A stretch of 41,968 nt of DNA, from the NCBI GenBank assembly GCA_900543555.1, contig UQRL01000020.1, positions 1-41,968 on the forward strand. The letters run 5' to 3'. The notes below the pieces were generated by a model, which was given only the letters and a program-made list of their open reading frames with translations, was not told where the DNA came from and did not search any database. The position numbers and the translations under genes were made by a program. This DNA is from an uncultured Oscillospiraceae bacterium. GTDB lineage: Bacteria; Bacillota; Clostridia; Oscillospirales; Acutalibacteraceae. Every line of letters begins with the position of its first letter. The first letter of the stretch is position 1. This document shows, piece after piece, positions 25,303-33,022 of this stretch.

Positions 25303-26260
25303 ATGAAGCTGGAACAGCTTTCTCCCGCGTTCAAGGATTACCTGTGGGGCGGCACCAAGCTGCGGGATGTGTACGGCAAGAACTGCGATTTTGACAAGGT
25401 GGCGGAGAGCTGGGAGCTCTCCACCCACCCCGCCGGGGAGAGCACCCTGGCGGGCGGGGACCATCCGGGCCTAACTCTGAGCCAGTATTTTCAACAGTTC
25501 CCGGAAGTCCTGGGGAAAAACGCCCGGGCCTTCAGGGACTTCCCGGTGCTCATCAAGCTCATCGACGCCAAGGACCCTCTTTCCATCCAGGTGCATCCCA
25601 GCGACGAGTACGCCCTGCGGGTGGAGGGCGAGTACGGCAAGACGGAGATGTGGGTCATCGTGGACTGTGAGCCCGGGGCGTTTCTCTACTTTGGGGTGAA
25701 CCGCCCGGTGAGCAAGGAGGAGTTCCAGCAGCGCATTGAGAACAACACGGTGCTGGAGGTGCTCAACAAGGTGGAGGTGCGCCCGGGGGATGTGTTCTTC
25801 ATCCAGTCTGGCACCATCCACGCCATCGGGGCGGGCATCTTGATCTGTGAGATCCAGCAGAACTCCAACTGCACCTACCGGGTCTATGACTACGGCCGGC
25901 GGGCCCCGGGAGCTGCACATCGCCAAGGCCCTGGACGTGTGCAGGCTAGAGCCCTCGGACACGGCCAGCCATTTGGGGCCGGTGCGCTCCTGCGCGGGGG
26001 GCACGGCCCAAACCCTGGCGGAGTGCCCCTATTTCTCCACCGAGAAGCTGCGGGTGGAGGAGGCACTGGTTCTGGAGGCCGGGGAGGACAGCTTTATCTC
26101 CCTGTTGTGCGTGAAGGGCGGCGGCCGGCTGGAAGGGCCGGAAAACGCCCTGGAGTTTACGGCGGGGGACAGCCTGTTCGTGCCAGCCGGCACCGGCCGG
26201 GTGCGGGTCTGCGGGGAGGCGGAGCTGGTGAAAACCACCGTGCCTGCCCAAGGGGAATGA
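25303..26260 (+). pseudogene. manA: Mannose-6-phosphate isomerase, class I, frameshifted near 25903
   Basis: This encodes a type I phosphomannose isomerase (Man6P to Fru6P, zinc enzyme) in two frames. The first part, 25303 to about 25902, follows GAGGAGG and reads MKLEQLSPAFKDYLWGG, LIDAKDPLSIQVHPSDEYA, GKTEMWVIVD and FIQSGTIHAIGAGILICEIQQNSNCTYRVYDYGRR, carrying the zinc ligands. The frame then changes by one base: PRELHIAKALDVCRLEP and the C-terminal cupin half continue in another frame to 26260. Total 958 bases, which is not a multiple of three. Family members usually have about five residues between YDYGRR and PRELH, whereas one leftover base is present, so a small deletion (perhaps 14 bases) is the simplest cause. 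Read without correction the first frame runs to 26316 as nonsense. Sequencing or assembly error in GC-rich DNA is possible. Confidence 0.85.
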
Positions 26261-26335
26261 CAGCCCAGCCACCCTTTCAGGCAGAACGGCTGCGGCGTTG
26301 GATGGATGAAACTTAACTCTAGGAGGGATTTGACG

Positions 26336-27280
26336 ATGAAAATTATCCTGATGGGTGAACCAATGGGCTTGTTTATGGCCAATGAGACCGGCTCCCTCAG
26401 CGAGGTGAACGGCTTTACCGCCTCCATCGCCGGGGCGGAGTACAATGTGGCGGTGGGCCTGGCCCGGCTGGGGCACACCCCGGCCTACTGCACACGCCTG
26501 GGCTTTGACCCCCTGGGCGAGCGCATCCTGCGGGGCATGCGGCAGAACGGCATTGCCACCGACCTGGTGATGCAGACCGAAGAGGCCCTTACCGGCTTTA
26601 TGATGAAGGCGTTCACCCAGAAGGGTGACCCGGACATCGCCTATTACCGCAAGGGCTCTGCGGCCTCCACCATCACCCCCCACGACATCGACAAGCTGGA
26701 CCTGTACGGCTGCGAGCGCCTGCACGTAACGGGCATCTTCCCGGCCGTTTCCGAGAGCGCCCTGGCGGCCACCAAACGGCTGATCCAGCGGGCCCAGGCG
26801 CTGGAGCTGCCCATCTCCTTCGACCCCAACCTGCGGCCCCAGCTGTGGGCCAGCGAGAAAAAGATGATCGCGACCCTTAACGGCCTGGCCCAGGGGGTGG
26901 AGACCATCCTTCCCGGCATTGGCGAGGGGAGGATCCTCACAGGCCGGGATACGCCCGAGGGCGTGGCGGAATACTATCACAGCCTGGGCGTGAAGAACGT
27001 GGTGGTCAAAACAGGCAAGGAAGGGGCCTACTTCTCCCAGCTGGGCGGCAAGGCGGGGTACTCCCCTGCGTTCCCCGTGCGGGAAAAGGTGGACACTGTG
27101 GGCGCCGGGGACGGCTTTGCCGCCGGGGTCATCAGCGCCCTGGCGGAGGGGGAAACCCTGGAGGAGGCCACCTTCCGGGGCAACGTGATCGGAGCCATCC
27201 AGATCACCCACCGCAGCGACAACGAGGGGCTTCCCACCCGGGAGCAGCTCTCCAAGATCATCCTGGAAGGCACAGCTTGA
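26336..27280 (+). CDS. PfkB-family sugar kinase (2-keto-3-deoxygluconate kinase-like)
   Basis: A 314-residue ribokinase-fold kinase. It shows the N-terminal GEPMGLFMA and a glycine-rich AGAEYNVAVGLARLG (PfkB signature 1), FDPNLRPQLW typical of the KDG-kinase subgroup, and the C-terminal anion-hole and catalytic base motif DTVGAGDGFAAG (signature 2). The substrate is a sugar or sugar acid. KDG is suggested by the subgroup; the company of deoC, cdd and nucleoside phosphorylase makes a pentose or deoxypentose also possible. ATG 26336 follows AGGAGGGATTTG; an upstream ATG at 26306 lacks such a site. It lies 14 bases before deoC. Confidence 0.9.
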   Translation: MKIILMGEPMGLFMANETGSLSEVNGFTASIAGAEYNVAVGLARLGHTPAYCTRLGFDPLGERILRGMRQNGIATDLVMQTEEALTGFMMKAFTQKGDPDIAYYRKGSAASTITPHDIDKLDLYGCERLHVTGIFPAVSESALAATKRLIQRAQALELPISFDPNLRPQLWASEKKMIATLNGLAQGVETILPGIGEGRILTGRDTPEGVAEYYHSLGVKNVVVKTGKEGAYFSQLGGKAGYSPAFPVREKVDTVGAGDGFAAGVISALAEGETLEEATFRGNVIGAIQITHRSDNEGLPTREQLSKIILEGTA

Positions 27281-27294
27281 AGGGGGGCTTGTGT

Positions 27295-27951
27295 ATGGAA
27301 TGGCGCGACATCCTCTCCCATGTGGACCACACCCTTCTAAATCCGGCGGCCCGGTGGGAGGAAATCCGGCGCATTGTGGACGAGGGAATCCAGTATGGAT
27401 GCGCCAGCGTGTGCGTCCCGCCTGCCTATGTGAAGCAGGCGGCCCAATACGCCGCCGGGCGGGTGCCCATCTGCACGGTGATCGGCTTTCCCAACGGGTA
27501 CAGCACCGCCCCCATCAAAGCGGCAGAGGCCTCCAACGCGGTGGGCAACGGCGCCCAGGAGATCGACATGGTGGCGAACCTGGGCTGGGTGAAGGACGGC
27601 CTGTACGACCAGGTGGAGGCGGAGATCCGGGCGGTGAAAAACGCCTGCCAGGGCCGGGTGCTGAAGGTTATTATCGAGACCTGCCTGCTCTCCCAGGAGG
27701 AGAAGGTGCGGCTGTGCCAAGTGGTGGGGGAGTCCGGGGCGGACTATATCAAGACCTCCACGGGCTTTTCCACAGGCGGGGCCACCTTTGACGACGTGGC
27801 CCTGCTGCGCCGCCACACCCCGCCCCACGTCCAGGTGAAGGCCGCCGGGGGCATCTCCTCCAAGGAGGACGCGGAGCGCTTCCTCGCCCTGGGGGCGGAC
27901 CGGCTGGGCACCAGCCGCCTGGTGAAGCTGGCAAAGGAGGCGGGCCTGTGA
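27295..27951 (+). CDS. deoC: Deoxyribose-phosphate aldolase
   Basis: A 218-residue class I aldolase that splits 2-deoxyribose-5-phosphate into glyceraldehyde-3-phosphate and acetaldehyde. Seen: HVDHTLLNP at the N-terminus, VIGFPNG, EIDMVANLGWVKDG, the Schiff-base lysine in YIKTSTGFSTGGAT and the second active-site lysine in VKAAGGI. ATG 27295 is preferred over TTG 27277 because AAGGGGGG lies in between at proper spacing. The stop shares a base with the cdd start. It is the terminal step of deoxynucleoside catabolism together with the phosphorylase downstream; a phosphopentomutase (deoB) is missing from the window. Confidence 0.95.
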   Translation: MEWRDILSHVDHTLLNPAARWEEIRRIVDEGIQYGCASVCVPPAYVKQAAQYAAGRVPICTVIGFPNGYSTAPIKAAEASNAVGNGAQEIDMVANLGWVKDGLYDQVEAEIRAVKNACQGRVLKVIIETCLLSQEEKVRLCQVVGESGADYIKTSTGFSTGGATFDDVALLRRHTPPHVQVKAAGGISSKEDAERFLALGADRLGTSRLVKLAKEAGL

Positions 27952-28373
27952 TGGAACAGCGGGAGGCCCTGCGCCTGGCCCTGGTGGAGCGGGCCAAAGA
28001 GGCCCGGAAAAATTCCTACTGCCCCTATTCGGGGTTCGCGGTGGGGGCGGCCCTGCTGTGCGCCGACGGCTCGGTGTACGCCGGGTGCAACATTGAGAAC
28101 GCCGGGTTCACCGCCACCTGCTGCGCCGAGCGCACCGCCTTTTTCCGGGCGGTGAACGACGGCAAGCGGCAGTTCAAGGCCATCGCCATTGTGGGGGGCA
28201 GGAAAGGGCAGGAGCCCCGCGAGCTCTGCGCCCCCTGCGGCGTGTGCCGCCAGGTGATGGCGGAGTTCTGCGGGCCGGAGTTCGAGATCGTGATGACGGA
28301 CGGGAAAGAGCTCCAAGTGAAGAAGCTGGAGGACCTGATGCCCCTGGCCTTTGGCCCGGGGAACTTGCAGTAA
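27951..28373 (+). CDS. cdd: Cytidine deaminase
   Basis: A 140-residue zinc enzyme that turns cytidine and deoxycytidine into uridine and deoxyuridine. Visible: YCPYSGFAVGAAL, CNIENAGFTATCCAERTAFF (zinc Cys and catalytic Glu) and APCGVCRQVMAEF (two zinc cysteines). Length is that of the tetrameric bacterial type. ATG 27951 overlaps the deoC stop by one base; AAAGGAGG lies ten bases upstream, inside deoC. GTG 27948 would add one residue. It feeds pyrimidine nucleosides to the phosphorylase encoded at 29085. Confidence 0.95.
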   Translation: MEQREALRLALVERAKEARKNSYCPYSGFAVGAALLCADGSVYAGCNIENAGFTATCCAERTAFFRAVNDGKRQFKAIAIVGGRKGQEPRELCAPCGVCRQVMAEFCGPEFEIVMTDGKELQVKKLEDLMPLAFGPGNLQ

Positions 28374-28514
28374 GGGAAAAAGGGGCGGGGCATGCCCATG
28401 GCCCGGCGGGCCTGGGGCCTTGCCCCTGGCTTTCTTTGCTCCGGCTGCGCTGGTAATCCCGCAGATTTTCATGCCGCCGCGCGGTACAGCTTGTGTTTGA
28501 AAGGAGTGTCCCCC

Positions 28515-29063
28515 ATGAGCAAATGGGAACCCAAGACCTATGTCCTGAAAAACGGGCAGACCCTTCTGCTGCGGGAGGCTGTCCCCGACGACGCCCCCAG
28601 GGTACTCGCTTACCTGAATCGGGTGGGCGGGGAGAGCGATAACCTGCTTTTCGGCAAGGACGGCTTCCCCATGCCTGTGGAACGGGAGCGGGCCTTTTTG
28701 GAAAGCCAGCGGAAGGAGGAGAAGTCCATCATGCTGGCGGGTTTTGTGGGGGAGGAGCTGGTGGCCATCGCCTCCTGCGACGCCCTCACCGCCCGGGAGC
28801 GGGTGGCCCACCGGGCCGGCTTGTCCGTCACCGTGGGGAGAGGCTTCTGGGGCCTGGGCATTGGACGGAAGGCCATGGAGACCCTGATTTCCTTTGCCAA
28901 AGGCGCGGGTTTAGAGGTGCTCCAGCTGGAGGTGCGCTCCGACAATGAGCGGGCCGTGGCCCTGTATGAGCACCTGGGCTTTGAGAAGATGGGCCTGTAC
29001 AAGAAGTTTATGAAGGTGGATGGCCGGGACTTCGACGCCTGGTACATGAACCTGTATCTGTGA
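28515..29063 (+). CDS. GNAT-family N-acetyltransferase
   Basis: A 182-residue acetyltransferase. The acetyl-CoA loop is GFWGLGIGRKAMETLI (residues about 116-131), preceded by the strand LSVTVGRGFW and followed by LQLEVRSDNERAVALYEHLGFEKMG, the typical motif B. The target is unknown; the sequence most resembles the RimI/YhhY-like small-molecule or protein N-acetyltransferases. ATG 28515 follows AAAGGAGTG. It is separated from cdd by 141 GC-rich bases in which I see no gene or clear promoter, and lies 21 bases before the phosphorylase, so it is probably in the same unit. Confidence 0.88.
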   Translation: MSKWEPKTYVLKNGQTLLLREAVPDDAPRVLAYLNRVGGESDNLLFGKDGFPMPVERERAFLESQRKEEKSIMLAGFVGEELVAIASCDALTARERVAHRAGLSVTVGRGFWGLGIGRKAMETLISFAKGAGLEVLQLEVRSDNERAVALYEHLGFEKMGLYKKFMKVDGRDFDAWYMNLYL

Positions 29064-29084
29064 CCTGGGAAAGAGGAACATTCT

Positions 29085-30395
29085 ATGCGCATGTACGATA
29101 TCATCCATAAGAAGCGGGAGGGGGGCGAGCTGACCCGGGAAGAGCTGCGCTTTTTCGTGCTGGGCTTCACCCGGGGGGAGATCCCCGATTATCAGGCCAG
29201 CGCCCTGCTGATGGCCATTTTCTTCCGGGGCATGACCCGCCGGGAGACTGGGGACCTGACCCTGGAAATGGCCGGTTCCGGGGACAGGGTGGACCTTTCC
29301 GCCCTGCCGGGAGTGAAGGTGGACAAGCACTCCACCGGGGGCGTGGGGGACAAGACCTCCCTGATTATAGGGCCCATTGCCGCGGCCTGCGGGGTGACCA
29401 TCGCCAAGATGAGCGGCCGGGGCCTGGGCCACACCGGGGGCACCGTGGACAAGCTGGAGAGCATTCCCGGCCTGCGCACGGATATTCCCCGCCAGGAGTT
29501 CTTCGACATCGTAAAGCGGACGGGGCTTTCCATTATCGGCCAGTCGGGGAACCTGTGCCCTGCGGACAAGAAGCTCTACGCCCTGCGGGACGTGACCGCC
29601 ACGGTGGAGAGCCTGCCCTTGATCGCCTCCAGCATCATGTCCAAGAAGATCGCCGCCGGGGCGGACGCCATCCTGCTGGACGTGAAGGTGGGCTCCGGCG
29701 CCTTTATGAAGACCCTGGAGGACTCCCGCGCCCTGGCCCGGGAGATGGTGCGCATTGGCAGCCAGGTGGGGCGCCAGACCGTGGCCCTTATCACCGACAT
29801 GGATATGCCCCTGGGCCGGAAGATCGGCAACGCCCTGGAGGTGCAGGAGGCGGTGGAGGTGCTCTCCGGCAAGGGGGACCACCGGCTGCGCTCTCTGTGC
29901 CTGGAGCTTTCCGCCAACATGGTCTACCTGGGACGCCAGGCGGAAACCATGGAGGAGGCCCGAGCCAAGGCCGTGGAGGCTGTGCGCTCCGGCGGGGCTT
30001 TGGAGAAGCTGCGCCAGATGGCGGAGGCCCAGGGGGGCGACGGCAGCTATATCACAAACCCGGAGAGATTTACCATTTCCCCGGCCTGTGTGGAAATCGC
30101 CGCGCCCCAGGCGGGGTACATCACCCGCCTGGACGCGGAGGGCTGCGGCCTTGCCGCTGTGGAACTGGGAGCGGGACGGGAAACAAAAGAGAGCTCCATC
30201 GACTTTGGGGCGGGGATCATCCTGCTGAAGAACAAAGGGGACCGGGTGGAGCAGGGCCAGCCCATCGCCCGGCTGTACGCCCAAAGCGAGGCCCTGTGCC
30301 GCCGGGGAGAAGAGCGCTTCTTCCAGGCCCTGGAGGTGGGCCCCCAAGCTCCCCAAACCGGCCCCATGATCCTGGACCGGGTGGCGGAGGGGTAA
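29085..30395 (+). CDS. pdp: Pyrimidine-nucleoside phosphorylase
   Basis: A 436-residue enzyme (Pdp/DeoA family) that splits uridine, thymidine and deoxyuridine with phosphate to base plus (deoxy)ribose-1-phosphate. Seen: MYDIIHKKREGGELT, the phosphate-binding VDKHSTGGVGDKTSL, SGRGLGHTGGTVDKLESIPG (family signature), KLYALRDVTATVESLPLIASSIMSKK for the pyrimidine, KVGSGAFMK, and the C-terminal PYNP_C domain ending GPMILDRVAEG. The length is typical. GAGG at suitable spacing precedes ATG 29085. With cdd and deoC it makes a deoxypyrimidine salvage route. Confidence 0.95.
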   Translation: MRMYDIIHKKREGGELTREELRFFVLGFTRGEIPDYQASALLMAIFFRGMTRRETGDLTLEMAGSGDRVDLSALPGVKVDKHSTGGVGDKTSLIIGPIAAACGVTIAKMSGRGLGHTGGTVDKLESIPGLRTDIPRQEFFDIVKRTGLSIIGQSGNLCPADKKLYALRDVTATVESLPLIASSIMSKKIAAGADAILLDVKVGSGAFMKTLEDSRALAREMVRIGSQVGRQTVALITDMDMPLGRKIGNALEVQEAVEVLSGKGDHRLRSLCLELSANMVYLGRQAETMEEARAKAVEAVRSGGALEKLRQMAEAQGGDGSYITNPERFTISPACVEIAAPQAGYITRLDAEGCGLAAVELGAGRETKESSIDFGAGIILLKNKGDRVEQGQPIARLYAQSEALCRRGEERFFQALEVGPQAPQTGPMILDRVAEG

Positions 30396-30403
30396 ATCCC
30401 CGC

Positions 30404-30436
30404 AAAAAAACGGGAACCGCGCGCGGCGGCTCCCGT
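30404..30436 (-). terminator. Terminator between pdp and the convergent isomerase gene
   Basis: ACGGGA (30410-30415) pairs with TCCCGT (30431-30436); after one mismatch CCGC/GCGG extends the stem. On the minus strand seven T follow, so it fits best as terminator for the minus-strand transcript. In the plus direction the T-run is poor. Confidence 0.65.
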
Positions 30437-30627
30437 TGTCTGCATTTGTTTGTAGCTTTTCCGTGTGGGGCTTGTTTTGCTCCATCCGTCCCAGAGGGAG
30501 CTGTCAGCACAGAGTGCTGCCTGAGAGAGTTTCAGCAAACAGCCTCCGCCGCGAACGTGCGCTAGCGGTTCGATGAGCACGAGCGGAGCGAGCTGTCCAT
30601 GGCGCGAATTGCCCGGGGTGCAACCCC
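30437..30627. other. Gene-free gap with repeat-like sequence
   Basis: Holds CAGCACAGAGTGCTG (about 30507-30521, hairpin) next to CCTGAGAGAG, whose complement resembles the CTCTCAGGCA core of glycine riboswitches, and a CGAGCGGAGCGAGCTGTCC stretch of repeated short motifs. No coding potential I believe in; see the rejected list for the riboswitch idea. Confidence 0.4.
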
Positions 30628-31155
30628 TTAGCCGTGCTCGGGGCCGGTGATGGGGTCGGGATACTCCTGGCCGAAGGTCTCCACCGTGACCTTCTCCATA
30701 ATCTGGTCCTCGTAGGGGCGGTCGGCCCGGTCCCGGGGAGCGGACACAATGGCCTGGGCCACGGCGATGCCTTCGGTCACCTTGCCGAAGGCGGCGTACT
30801 GGCCGTCCAGATAGGGGGCATCGTCCACCATGATGAAGAACTGGCTGCCCGCGGAGTTGGGCCGCTGGCTGCGGGCCATGGAGATGACGCCGGTGGTGTG
30901 GCGCAGGTCGTTCTGGAAGCCGTTTGCGGCAAACTCGCCCTTGATGCCGTAGCCGGGGCCGCCCATGCCGGTGCCCTCCGGGTCGCCGCCCTGGATCATG
31001 AACCCGGGGATGACCCGGTGGAAGATGGTGCCGTCATAGAAGCCCTGCTTGACCAGGTAGATGAAGTTGTTCACCGTGTTGGGGGCCACTTCGGGATAGA
31101 GCTCCACTTGGATGGTGCCCCGGGTGGTCTGGATGGTTACAATGGGATTTTGCAT
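30628..31155 (-). CDS. Peptidyl-prolyl cis-trans isomerase, cyclophilin type
   Basis: A 175-residue cytoplasmic cyclophilin (no signal peptide). Visible: TIQTTRGTIQVELYPEVAPNTVNNFIYLV, the catalytic FHRVIPGFMIQGGDP with its Arg and Phe, the bacterial GEF segment (GIKGEFAANGF), GVISMARSQRPNSAGSQFFIM and DGQYAAFGKVTEG. It speeds proline isomerisation during folding. The start at 31155 has GGAGG upstream; the extended -10 promoter is at 31217-31225. It diverges from exoA. Confidence 0.95.
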   Translation of the reverse strand: MQNPIVTIQTTRGTIQVELYPEVAPNTVNNFIYLVKQGFYDGTIFHRVIPGFMIQGGDPEGTGMGGPGYGIKGEFAANGFQNDLRHTTGVISMARSQRPNSAGSQFFIMVDDAPYLDGQYAAFGKVTEGIAVAQAIVSAPRDRADRPYEDQIMEKVTVETFGQEYPDPITGPEHG

Positions 31156-31216
31156 TGGAAATTTCCTCCCTTGCAGTCTGTTGGGGCGGAACGGGCCGCC
31201 CTTGGAATGTGAAGGT

Positions 31217-31225
31217 ATTATAGCA
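31217..31225 (-). promoter_or_regulatory. Extended -10 promoter of the cyclophilin gene
   Basis: On the minus strand TGC-TATAAT, a perfect extended -10 (TATAAT at 31222-31217). The -35 is weak. About 55 bases of leader. Confidence 0.65.
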
Positions 31226-31283
31226 CAAAACAGCCCGAAATGGGATGCTTTCCTAGAATTTTAAAACAAAAGGAAGTGGTCGC

Positions 31284-32069
31284 TTGGAGAACGCAGCCAT
31301 CAAGCTGGTCTCTTGGAACGTCAACGGCCTGCGGGCCTGCATGGGAAAGGGGTTTTCCCAGTTTTTGGAAGAGGAGGCCCCGGATATTCTCTGCCTGCAA
31401 GAGACGAAGATGCAAAAGGAGCAGGCGGATTTCGATTTTCCAGGCTATTTTGAGTATTGGAACTCCGCCACCACCCGCAAGGGGTACTCCGGCACGGCTA
31501 TCTTCTCCAAGAAGGAGCCCCTTTCCGTCACCTGCGGCATGGGACTGGAGGAGTTCGACGGGGAGGGCCGGGTCATCGCCGCGGAGTATGAGGACTTCAT
31601 CCTGGTGACGGTGTACACCCCCAACTCCCAGCGGGACCTGGTGCGCATTGGCTACCGCATGCAGTTTGAGGACGCCTTCCGGGAGTACCTCACCGCCCTG
31701 CGGGAGAAAAAGCCGGTCATCGTCTGCGGGGACATGAACGTGGCCCACCGCCCCATTGACCTGAAAAATGACAAGTCCAATATCGGCAACGCGGGCTACT
31801 CCTACGAGGAGCGGGGCAAGTTCGCCGAGCTGCTGGCCACCGGCTTTGTGGACACCTTCCGCCACTTCTATCCGGAGCAGGAGGGGGCCTACTCCTGGTG
31901 GAGCTACATGTTCCACTCCCGGCAGAACAACACCGGCTGGCGCATTGACTATTTCCTGGCCGACGAGCGGCTGCTGCCCCGCTTGGAGGACAGCCGCATT
32001 CTCTCCCAGGTGATGGGCAGCGACCACTGCCCGGTGGAGCTGCTCTTGAAGGGAGGGGACCTGCCGTGA
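31284..32069 (+). CDS. exoA: Exodeoxyribonuclease III (ExoA/XthA)
   Basis: A 261-residue AP endonuclease and 3'-5' exonuclease for base-excision repair. Family motifs: IKLVSWNVNGLRA, DILCLQETK (metal-binding Glu), YSGTAIFSKKEP, VYTPNSQ, VIVCGDMNVAH, NTGWRIDYFL and the final catalytic GSDHCPV. Length is that of bacterial ExoIII. The start is TTG 31284 because AAAGGAAG lies about eight bases upstream and no in-frame ATG fits the family N-terminus. It overlaps the sirtuin gene by 4 bases. Confidence 0.95.
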   Translation: MENAAIKLVSWNVNGLRACMGKGFSQFLEEEAPDILCLQETKMQKEQADFDFPGYFEYWNSATTRKGYSGTAIFSKKEPLSVTCGMGLEEFDGEGRVIAAEYEDFILVTVYTPNSQRDLVRIGYRMQFEDAFREYLTALREKKPVIVCGDMNVAHRPIDLKNDKSNIGNAGYSYEERGKFAELLATGFVDTFRHFYPEQEGAYSWWSYMFHSRQNNTGWRIDYFLADERLLPRLEDSRILSQVMGSDHCPVELLLKGGDLP

Positions 32070-32794
32070 CAGAGTTGGAGTTGCTGCGCCAGTGGGTGCG
32101 GGAGAGCCGGCGCATGGTGTTCCTGGGCGGGGCGGGGGTCTCCACTGCCAGCGGCATCCCGGATTTCCGCAGCGCCCATGGCCTGTACCAGCAGAAGAAA
32201 GCGGGCCTCTCCTACGAGGAGATGCTCTCCCACGGATACTTTGTCCATCACACGGCGGAGTTTTACGACTTCCTCCGGGGCGTGATGCTCTACCCGGACG
32301 CCAAGCCCAACGGCGCCCACTATGCCCTGGCCCGGCTGGAGCGGGAGGGCAGGCTGCGGGCGGTCATCACCCAGAACATCGACGGCCTCCATCAAATGGC
32401 GGGCAGCCAAAACGTGCTGGAGCTCCACGGCAGCGAGAACCGGTACACCTGCCTCTCCTGCGGGAAGAAGTACGACATGTCCTGCGTCATCCACACCGCC
32501 GGCGTGCCCAAGTGCTCCTGCGGGGGGACGATCCGGCCGGATGTGGTGCTCTACGGGGAGGCCCTCAATGAAAAAGATTTGCGCCAGGCCATCCGTTACG
32601 CAGAGGAGGCCGACTTGATGCTGGTGGCGGGTACCTCGTTGGTGGTGTACCCCGTGGCCGGGCTGGTGGAGTATTTGGCCCCGGGCGCCCGGCTGGTCAT
32701 CCTGAACCGGGACCCCACCCCCTATGACAGCCGGGCGGACCTGGTGCTGCGAGGGGACCTGGTGGAGGAGTTGGAGGCCATTGGGGGAAATTGA
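32066..32794 (+). CDS. cobB: NAD-dependent protein deacylase (sirtuin, CobB/SrtN-like)
   Basis: A 242-residue sirtuin that removes acetyl or other acyl groups from lysines using NAD. Seen: GAGVSTASGIPDFR (residues 22-35), TQNIDGLHQMAGS, catalytic His in LELHGS, zinc ligands in CLSCGKKY and KCSCGG, IRPDVVLYGEALNE and VAGTSLVVYPVAGL. GTG 32066 overlaps the exoA stop (GTGA), so translation is coupled. The region lacks the Tyr/Arg pair of SIRT5-like desuccinylases as far as I can see, favouring deacetylase activity. A strong hairpin follows. Confidence 0.94.
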   Translation: MTELELLRQWVRESRRMVFLGGAGVSTASGIPDFRSAHGLYQQKKAGLSYEEMLSHGYFVHHTAEFYDFLRGVMLYPDAKPNGAHYALARLEREGRLRAVITQNIDGLHQMAGSQNVLELHGSENRYTCLSCGKKYDMSCVIHTAGVPKCSCGGTIRPDVVLYGEALNEKDLRQAIRYAEEADLMLVAGTSLVVYPVAGLVEYLAPGARLVILNRDPTPYDSRADLVLRGDLVEELEAIGGN

Positions 32795-32800
32795 AACAAA

Positions 32801-32832
32801 GAAGGGAGGACAGCCGGGGCTGCCCTCCCTTC
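32801..32832. terminator. Bidirectional terminator between the sirtuin and RHH genes
   Basis: A 15-bp stem with one mismatch (GAAGGGAGGACAGCC with GGCTGCCCTCCCTTC, 2-base loop) serves the plus-strand sirtuin unit (TTCT after) and the minus-strand RHH unit (TTTGTTTC after). Confidence 0.8.
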
Positions 32833-32834
32833 TT

Positions 32835-33005
32835 CTATGGCTCTTTGTTTCCTTTTTTTCTCTTTTTGACGCACTCCGTCAGCAAATACTCGATCTGCCC
32901 GTTGATGGAGCGGAAATCGTCCTCGGCCCACTGGGCCAGGTCCTCCCACAGTTTGGGAGAGATGCGCAGCAGGATCTGCTTTTTTCCCTTTTCCTTTGAT
33001 TCCAT
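32835..33005 (-). CDS. Small ribbon-helix-helix (Arc-type) DNA-binding protein
   Basis: A 56-residue basic protein. After a Lys-rich start (MESKEKGKK) comes a beta strand QILLRIS, then helices PKLWEDLAQWAEDDFRS and NGQIEYLLTECVKK: the pattern of Arc/CopG-type repressors, where the strand QxLLRxS contacts DNA and the 'RSINGQIEYLL' segment is the second helix start. Such proteins bind DNA as dimers or tetramers. The start at 33005 lies 17 bases after the SPFH gene's stop, with AAAGG in that gap, so the two form one operon. It may repress its own promoter, which carries a 9-bp inverted repeat; that is inference. Confidence 0.85.
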   Translation of the reverse strand: MESKEKGKKQILLRISPKLWEDLAQWAEDDFRSINGQIEYLLTECVKKRKKGNKEP

Positions 33006-33022
33006 TCCATCACTGCCTTTGT

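Noticed and set aside
25903..26316. Continuation of the first manA frame to 26316 as a genuine longer protein.
   Set aside because: After YDYGRR the sequence becomes Arg/Gly/Ala-rich nonsense, while the true C-terminal half is plainly encoded in the neighbouring frame.
30480..30580. Glycine-riboswitch-like core on the minus strand (GAAACTCTCTCAGGCA with flanking CTCTGG).
   Set aside because: Only the 3' half resembles the aptamer; the 5' GGAGAG arm and the CGCCGAAGGGGCAAAC core are missing or badly altered, and no minus-strand gene lies downstream. At best a decayed remnant; a covariance-model search would settle it.
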